Source of the DNA: Anagrus nilaparvatae
Taxonomy: Eukaryota > Arthropoda > Insecta > Hymenoptera > Mymaridae
Reading direction: 5' to 3'
Assembly (NCBI GenBank): GCA_022575985.1
Contig: JAKSXM010000263.1
Span: 10,086,001-10,150,000, forward strand
DNA: 64,000 nt
Shown here: positions 23,905 to 32,900 of the stretch, piece after piece
How the letters are laid out: every line of letters starts with the position of its first letter
Numbering within the stretch: position 1 is the stretch's first letter
Notes under the pieces: model-generated
What the model was told of the DNA's origin: nothing
The model's input: the letters and a program-made list of their open reading frames with translations, nothing else
The model's database searches: none
Translations under genes and position numbers: made by a program

Positions 23905-26900
23905 TATACTGTGAATTTATCGCTCGAAAAAATTATTATCATTATCTGTATACAGATTAGTATAATACATAATAAGTTACAATTTACAATAAAAGCTTAT
24001 ACTGAGAAGTGAATTAATAAGCAAAAAGAAAATAAAGCTAAATCTTACAAAAAAGTTTAAATATTAAATTAAATCATGTATTACCTAGATCCTTGATCTT
24101 CGTTATTACTTTCGAAAGTAGAATTAATAGTTTGAAAAAACGTATTAGGTCGATTATCAAGACGATTATTAGTAGAGTTATTCAGAAAACTGGTATTTTT
24201 ATTTTCACTTGTATGCGTTTGTTCGTTTCGTCCACGATCGTCTAAAAAATAAAATTAATTTTAAATAATCCATTACTTTAAAAATTTATAACTTTTCTTA
24301 TTGAATATTTAAAAAATTACCCAAAAATTCAATTGGACAGTTCATTAAATCAAATACTTCAAGAGGTTTTCCTACAAAAAAAAAGACTTTAATAAAAATT
24401 ATCTATCAGGTCCTATATTATTGGAGTATGATCGATTTTGGCAAGCAGTTTCCGTTTCAATTTCGCACGGATAAAGTTTAAACGATTCAGTTTGATCACT
24501 TTGTTTATTCTAAAAAATATCTGTAGACGGAAAATTTTTGAACTGATCCGTTTTCAAACATCAGTGCAACGGGCGCACAGTGTGCCGATTCAATCAAAAA
24601 TCTGCTGACTTCTTAGAATTTAATTTTTTCACCCACTTATTTTTTTAAATCCTTCGTATACTATCCTACTTTTATGGAAACCTGCTACTTTTAAAAAATT
24701 TTTACTCTTTGACTCAGAAAAAAGGCAACAGTGTCCATAAACAAGGTTTTTTTAATTGCAAATAAACTTAGTAACCCTGTGAATAAAATTTTTGCGTATA
24801 CACCAATGTATAAGGGGTGAATTTAAATTGTAAAAATTTGAAAAAGTAGCAGCTTTCCATAAGAGTAGGATAGTATACGAAGGATTTAAAAGAATAAATG
24901 GGTGAAAAAATAAAATTTTACGGAGTCAGTAGATTTTTGATTGATTCGGCACACTGTGGGGCGTTTGAAGGAATGATCAGTTTCAACATTTTTTTGAAAA
25001 CAGAAAAATTTTAAAATCTTGCATTTTCAATGATTCGCTTGAAAAAAATCAAAATGGAATAGTACCCGTTTTTGCAAATCATGAGAATTTGCTCTAATTT
25101 TTTTGTTCTTCTATTATCTAACGTAAAAATATATAACTTGTAGACATAAAAATTAAAATTAAAAAATAAACACTTGTCTACTTTAAAATTATTTTAATTA
25201 TTAGATATAAATTTTTCTATTTATTCTGTTGAAAAAATTATTTAATAACAAAATTTTGAGTCATTTTTTAATAAGGTTGATGAGTTTAAGAAAAAAATAT
25301 ACATATTTGGAATCGATAAGTAAAAAAATGAAAGAATATGGAAACGAAAGTTTCTATGATTAGCGAAAACGGATAAAGTGAGTTTTGAATTTTTTCAAAC
25401 AGATCATTGAAAACGGAAAATTTTCTAATTTTTTCGTTTTCAACAAAAACTTGAGTCGGATTAGTCCTTCAAACATCTATTGCATTTATTTTTTGAAAAC
25501 GGTTCCGTTAAAAAATTTTCCGTTTACGACTAGTTTTTGGAACGGATCAATATTGAATTTTTCTGTGCCTTGAATATTTTGCAACGACCTTTTGATAAGT
25601 TTTATTGAGAACGGCCATACGAGCATGCTAGTTTGCCCAGCTTGGCTATATATCAAGTTTCAAATAAATTTTTTACAAAGAAAAAAAAAGCAGACATTTT
25701 TATAGAGAGAAAATGAATTATTTTAAATTAATAAATGTAAAATTTGTATATTCCCAGACTCAATAAGCATAAGAAAATAATAACCTGATCATTTCTATAG
25801 TGCGAAAGTGGACTAATTTTGTTAAAAACGAGTATCATATATTTGAATTTTACTTGTGACAAGCGGGTTTCCACTAATGGGAACGACGACCTTTTTTATT
25901 TAGGACGAATTTGACCGAAATTTGACTTTAATTAATATGGATAAAGTAATTTAAAATTTAAAAAAATACATTGTTAAATTTACGTATATTCTCGTTCACT
26001 ATTTTTTTGCGTAAAGATTAAATCATGAAACTTTATGTAACATAAATATATTTTATTTTTTCAAGTTTCAATCTAAATGATTATCAATTCAAATTAAAGT
26101 CAATGGTCCATTTAGCACATAGCGAGAAAAATAAAAAATGACCCAAATCGCACATAAATTACCTTCCGAGGCTTACCTGAGGATGGTAAATTGCGATTTG
26201 CCCGAGCACGAATCGACGGAGATCAAACGTAGATTTTTTAAAAACTGATAAGTTTAAATATTTTAAAAGTATTATGGTACGATGATGAATAAGCGATCCT
26301 CAGAAAATCGTCCGTTTTTAATACGAAAATATATACTAAAGATATCTAAACATATTTTTTTGTAAACTTCATCAAATTAGATAAAAAATATTTAAACAAA
26401 TCAGAATTTATGCTTTATTACAGTTTTATTAAGAAAGAAAAACCATACTTTCGGTGTTCTTGAAAAACACATAGGCTCCGAAACGAAGATCGGATAAGTA
26501 TTTAAGAACTAATTAAAAGGATTTGAAATAAGTTTCGAGTTTTTACTAGTAATTAAAATTACATATCAAATATTTTTACGTAGATTAAATAAAGCATTTA
26601 AATTTGGTTTTCTGACTAAAATAAATAAACAAACAGAACTCAATAAGACATTACTTGGACATTCTTACGGTGAAATTTTTATTGTAAAAAATGAATATCC
26701 GGAGCGTTGCTAAATCGAAGTCTCAACTACGAAAATGTATTCAACAAGTATCTATAAAGTACATTTTCTAAGAACGTTTAAAGTTCAGAGGAAGATTAAA
26801 ATAAATAAACAAACAGAACTCAATAAAACATTACAATGCTATTCTTACGGTGAAATTTTAATTATGAAATATGAGTATCCGAGCGATGCTAATTCAAAGT

Positions 26901-29900
26901 CTTAACTACGAAAATGTGTTCAAAAAGTATCTATAAAATACATATTCTAAGAACGTTTAAAGTTGACGCGAAGATATTGGCTGTATTTAAAATGATTTCG
27001 AAAAGATGTTTGCAGAGTATTCTCAACTTATTAATATACAGTTATTTTTGTCTTTGAAACGCACCTTCGACCGTTAGAAAATAAAAGCTCGAAAAAGTAC
27101 TCTCAAAGTATTCTTTTAACTCGGCTTTTATCAGAAACCGCTGAGTAGAACTTTGCGTTCAATCGAATTAAAACTGATATTCGCAGCAAATAAAAGTCAG
27201 AAAAAGTGTTTTAAAAACATTTTTAAAGTATAAAATCTATCTTTGAGTGGACCTATAAATTTAATAATATTTTTATTAAAATAATAACCGTTTCAATGTT
27301 CGAATGGTATTCTAAAGTTATTAAGATAAAGTTATTTTTATCTTTGAAACGCACCTTCGACCGTTAGAAAATAAACGTTCGCAAAAGTACTCTTTCAGTA
27401 TTCTTTTAACTCGGCTTTTATCAAAAACCGCTGGGTAGATCTTTGCGTTCAATCTAATTAAAAATGATATTCACAGCAAACAAACGTTTGAAAACGTGTT
27501 TTTAAAACATTTTTAAAGTATAAAATCTATCTTTGAGTGGACCTATAAATTTAATAATATTTTTATTAAAATAATTACCGTTTCAATGTTCGAATGGTAT
27601 TCTAAAGTTATTAAGATAAAGTTATTTTTATCTTTGAAACGCACCTTCGACCGTTAGAAAATAAACGTTCGCAAAAGTACTCTTTCAGTATTCTTTTAAC
27701 TCGGCTTTTATCAAAAACCGCTGGGTAAGTCTTTGCATTTAATCAAATTAAAAATGATATTCGCAGCAAATACTCGTTTAAAAAAGCGTTTTTAAAATAT
27801 TTTTAAAGTAAAGAATCTATCTTTGAGTGGGCCTATAAATTTAATACTTTTTTTATTAAAATAACAACCGTTTTAATGTTCGAATGGTATTCTAAAGTTA
27901 TTAAAATAAAGTTATTTTTGTCTTTGAAACGCACCTTCGACCGTTAGAAAATAAAAGCTCGAAAAAGTACTCTTTAAGTATTCTTTTAACTCGGCTTTTA
28001 TCAGAAACCGCTGAATAGAACTTTGCGTTCAATCCAATTAAAACTGATATTGGCAGCAAATAAAAGTCTGAAAACGTGTTTTAAAAATATTTTAAAAGTA
28101 AAGAATCTAACATTGAGTGGACCTATAAATTTAATAATACTTTTATTAAAATAATACCCGTTTCAATGTTCGAATGGTATTCTAAAGTTATTAAGATAAA
28201 GTTATTTTTGTCTTTAAAACGCACCTTCGACCGTTAGAAAATAAAAGCTCGAAAAAGTACTCTTTAAGTATTCTTTTAACTCGGCTTTTATCAGAAACCG
28301 CTGAGTAGAACTTTGCGTTCAATCGAATTAAAACTGATATTCGCAGCAAATAAAAGTCAGAAAAAGTGTTTTAAAAACATTTTTAAAGTATAAAATCTAT
28401 CTTTGAGAGGACCTATAAATTTAATAATATTTTTATTAAAATAATAACCGTTTCAATGTTCGAATGGTATTCTAAAGTTATTAAGATAAAGTTATTTTTG
28501 TCTTTGAAACGCATCTTCGACCGTTAGAAAATAAAGGCACGAAAAAGTACTCTTTAAGTATTCATTTGACTCGTCTATGATCAGCAAACGGTAGGTGAAT
28601 ATTTGCGTTCAATCAAATTAAAAATGATATTCGCAGCAAATAAACGTTTGAAAACGTGTTTTTAAAACATTTTTAAAGTAATAATTCTATCTTTCAGTTT
28701 ATCTAATTTTAATGATATTTTAATTAAAATAACAACCGTTTTAATGTTCGAATGGTATTCTAAAGTTATTAAGATAAAGTTATTTTTGTCTTTGAAACGC
28801 ACCTTCGACCGTTAGAAAATAAACGTTCGAAAAAGTACTCTTTAAGTATTCTTTTAACTCGGCTTTTATCAGAAACGGCTTGGTAGAACTTTGCGTTCAA
28901 TCGAATTAAAACTGATATTCGCAGCAAATAAAAGTCAGAAAAAGTGTTCGAATGGTATTCTTTTTTACAATGGTAAATTTTCGCTTGGATTGAATATAAT
29001 AAGAATATAATTAAAATAATCTTTCGGATGATTTTTACGAAGTTCAACCATAAACGGAATTAGAAACGTAAGTAAAAATGCTTTTTAAATAATTTTACGA
29101 TGGTCCGTTCTTACTTGGAAAGAACACCATTAAAATATTTCTACAATGTTTGACGCTGCTCTTGAATAAATGGCTTTAAAATATATTTACTGTGCAGATA
29201 TACAGTGAAGTTTGTTAGTTTCTATCGAATATTCATTAAACGTTTTTACAATGTTTAATTTTTGCTAAGTAAAAATGCTTTTAAAACAATTTTACGATCA
29301 TAAATTATGGATTATATATTCAAAAAAATAATATAAGTCCACGAAAAGATCCTGCCTTTATCAAAGAAAAAATTTATTATAAACTCAAGATGTCTTCATA
29401 GCTCAGTGGATTAATCATTCGTTCATCACGCAGAAAATTCGGGTTCGAATCCAGGTAATAAAAAAAATAAATAAAAAAAAAAAAAAAAATTATAAAAACA
29501 TCATTATTAATATCAAGATTGATATACTTTTATAGAAGAAGATACTAAAAAAAAAAAATTTTTTTAATATTTTTATAATATTTATATTACCATAACAATA
29601 TCTTTTCGTAGTTATATAATCTACTAAGTGTAGTATTTTTATTTACTAGAAACATATTTTAGTGAAGATAATTTAAAGTTTTATGAATCTCCGAAAAAAT
29701 ATTGGTTTCAAGTACTAAAAAAATCTCCGTCTTCTTGGTGCATTTTTCCCGAGAAATATCTTATAAATACATTTTCAAGGGGAAATACTGAGATTTTACG
29801 ATCTACGAGCTTCGTATGAGAATACTTATAAAATATTCTTACGATTGCCGATTCTTGCTCGGGTGGGGGCATTTTTTTTATTGCAAAGGGTTGTATATTC

Positions 29901-32900
29901 TTTTTTCTCCGTCAGTGGCAAGAAAACGCGTCGTGCTTTGCTGCCGCTGACGAGAAAAAATGTAAAAGATTCAAAAAATATTTTAAAACTTAATAAAAAA
30001 ATGTCTCATAGTTTACCATTATCAAGCGAAGATGGAAAATCTGTAGTACTTTGATTTTGATTTCTTACTGGAATATTTTTATTTGCATATGTATATGTAT
30101 AATTTGTTGATACTGGTATAGAGTTTTGATCTTCGGTTACGGTTGAATTCCTTGGAGTATAAAAAATAGGTTTTTCTCCAATAAATTGTATTGAAAATTG
30201 TGAATTGTCGGTTGGTAAATTAACTGGAGTGTTTTGTGAATTTAAAATTATTGTTTTTTTTTGATTATTTGAGTTTCTGTTCAAATTTTCAGTTACTCCA
30301 GAATATCGAGATACTTGTAAGCCTGATTCCTTTTGCATATTTGAACTGGGAACTGATCTTATTTGAGATGAAGGTAATTCACTATGTGGCAAATCGTTAG
30401 TCTTATTAAAATACTCATGTTCTTTTGTTAATATTTGACGGGAAGGCTCTCCTAAATTTGTTATTATATATATATATATATATATATTATTTAATAAATT
30501 GGAAGGTTAACATAGTATTATATTCCTATGATAAATGAAAGTTGTAAGAAAGACGAGATTTCTTACATTAATTTTATGCTAAAATTCAAGTCTCAAATAT
30601 ATAATCTCTGTTCTTGGAGTAAGTACATACTTTAATTATTCGATTTACACAATATAGATAACAAGGAAATTTTTTTGGATTCCTCATTAGCGGAACTATT
30701 TTGAAAGGTAACATTTTAATTTTTTTGCGTATCAGCAAGTTTTAAGACCCCTGGAAGCTAAAAAATTAATTTTTATACAAATTATGTGTGTCTGTTTGTG
30801 CGCGCGAGAATGTGTAAGTATGTATATATGAAAATTTTTATCTTTTAATATGTTTGCAGAAAATAAAGAATATTCTTTATCTTTTTTTGTTTAGGTGCAA
30901 TACATAATTTATGTGCAAAAGAGTTTTAATTTTAAGAAATTCTTTGTTCTCGGCCACTTACTTTTTTTGTTTTATTTTATATTTTTATAAGTATAATAAT
31001 ATTTAATATTTTTTAGATAAATTAATTTTTAAAAAACAATGTTTTGCCATTGCTTAAGGAACCACATTGCCAATAATTTGTCGTGTTTTTTATTTATTTA
31101 TTTACAAGTTTTGGTAAAAATTTTTTGCGAAAATTTAGCGATATAGATCTAAATAAAAATATGATTAAAAAATTTATGGATTATAGAATTGACTAAAAAC
31201 CATCACAGTAATTAAATTCTGATTTTTATTTTTTTTGCCATATTTTACACTAAAAAATAATAAAATTTTTAAAATTACAATTTCATTTCAAAATATTGGT
31301 GTCCAAACTAAAAAAAATTTTTTAATTTTTTTCAAAGCATGGTATATCTCGACCCACATAAATTGTTTCTTAGCTAGAAAACATTTGTGAAAAATAAATA
31401 AAATTTATCTCTCTATTATCTGTAAACTGTTTTCTATAAATCGAATTTCTTAAGGTATTATGCTGGTTGTAGAAAATGATGACAGAGCTTAATGAAATAG
31501 GAAAATTATGAAAATTTAAACATTTTAAAACTTACATAAACTTTATTTTACCCCTCTTACAGCATTAACTTTTTTTTAATTAAGAAAATAAAATCGGAGC
31601 TTTAACATTGATCTTATGGGAGCAATACTTTTGAGCTTTGAAAAAATATGAAAATGATGACACAGGAGATTAAAGTTAGCACGAAATGATAAATAAATGA
31701 TCAAAGATTAAATTTCCAATTTATTTTCCCCACTTTATAGACTTTAATTTTAAATAAATAAATAAAAACTAAATGTAAATAACCTGAAATCATACTAATA
31801 CATATATGATGTCACATATGTATGTAGCGTCGATAATTTAGAATGCGATAAAAAAAATTATTTTTCTTCGTCCAACCAGCATAAGACTTTAATAAAGTAT
31901 ATATAATTTTACTCACAATAGGTAGTTTTTTAGTATGTACTAATTTAATTTTGTACAAATTAAAATTGAAGGCACGTTTCCCGATGAACTTTCGTTATAT
32001 CTAATTAGATGTAAAAATATCGATTTAGATCTAAATAGATCTAATTAGATATAACAAAAGCTCATCGGGTTACTTTATAAAAACCTCATTTTGGTTCCTC
32101 ATAGTATAGAGGAACCTTTGTGATAGGTAAAATTTTGATTTTTCGGCATAGGGTAGATGCACCAGTGAATGACCAATACAATGTATTTCTTATGGTAAAC
32201 GAGTGGTCATTTACTAGATTGTAACCGGTCATTCACTGGTGAATCTACCCTATAAGCACGTTTTGAGACCCCAGGAAACTAAAAACCGGTTTTTGTGTGT
32301 ATGCATGTGTGTGTTGTGCGTGCGTGAGCGTGCACACACACAAAAAGTTAAAGAAAGGCTAAAAAGAAACTGTGATTTCAACCCTCTTATTTTTTAATGT
32401 CTTCGTATTTCCAACAAAAAATGAAAACACTTGAATCTTTTTTTTTTTTTATTGACCTAATGCCTAATTTTTGGCACGGGTGTCCTAGTTTTAATGCATT
32501 AGGTGTCACTTTAATTCTCAGATATTATGCATAAAATGGTAAAAATTTCCAACTCATATATGAATATTTGTCATGGCTTGAGAAGCCTTAGTGCCAATAG
32601 TTTGGCAGCGTTTTTTTTCATTTTTACACTGTTTAAAATGACATTTCACAAGTATATACACAGACTTTTATAATATACAAGAATTCAAAAATTAGTGATT
32701 TAAATATATAACCTTTTGATTCAAAACTTTTAAATTAGAAATTAAATCAAAATTTTTTATTAGAGTACGACACAAAACAAGAGTTTTAGGAACATTTAAG
32801 AAAAAAAAAATCCAGAGAATTTTCAGTTTTAACACCAAATTGTTGTTAACTATTTTAAATATTTCTCATGCAATGGGATCAAATTCTAGGGGATATTTTA

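Larger units (their letters stand above)
19371..23940. mobile_element. 4.6 kb composite bounded by 175-225 bp inverted repeats
   Basis: The left arm (19371-19545) and right arm (23717-23940) are reverse-complements, starting GATAATAATTTTTTCGAGCG and including GGCTAAAGCTAGCTTTAGCC-like text. The right arm is lengthened by an (AT)n run at 23839-23901. Between them sit a smaller inverted-repeat element, a LINE remnant and another foldback. No target duplication was recognised. It fills intron 5 of the DUF4806-type gene. Confidence 0.7.
26201..29863. mobile_element. 3.7 kb element with CCCGAGCA ends carrying a 290-bp satellite
   Basis: Ends CCCGAGCACGAATCG and CCCGAGCAAGAATCG (reversed). It interrupts a short dispersed repeat: text before 26201 and after 29863 joins into a copy of the repeat seen whole at 4105-4340. 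Inside are a 180-bp duplication, seven 290-bp units and a tRNA-like sequence. No transposase frame. Superfamily not assigned; the target duplication may be as short as TG. Confidence 0.65.

Noticed and set aside
23640..23960. 106-codon frame with an IYIYIY run
   Set aside because: It is the terminal inverted repeat plus an AT microsatellite.
29392..29463. Functional tRNA gene
   Set aside because: Acceptor and D-stem halves do not pair; only the promoter boxes are kept.
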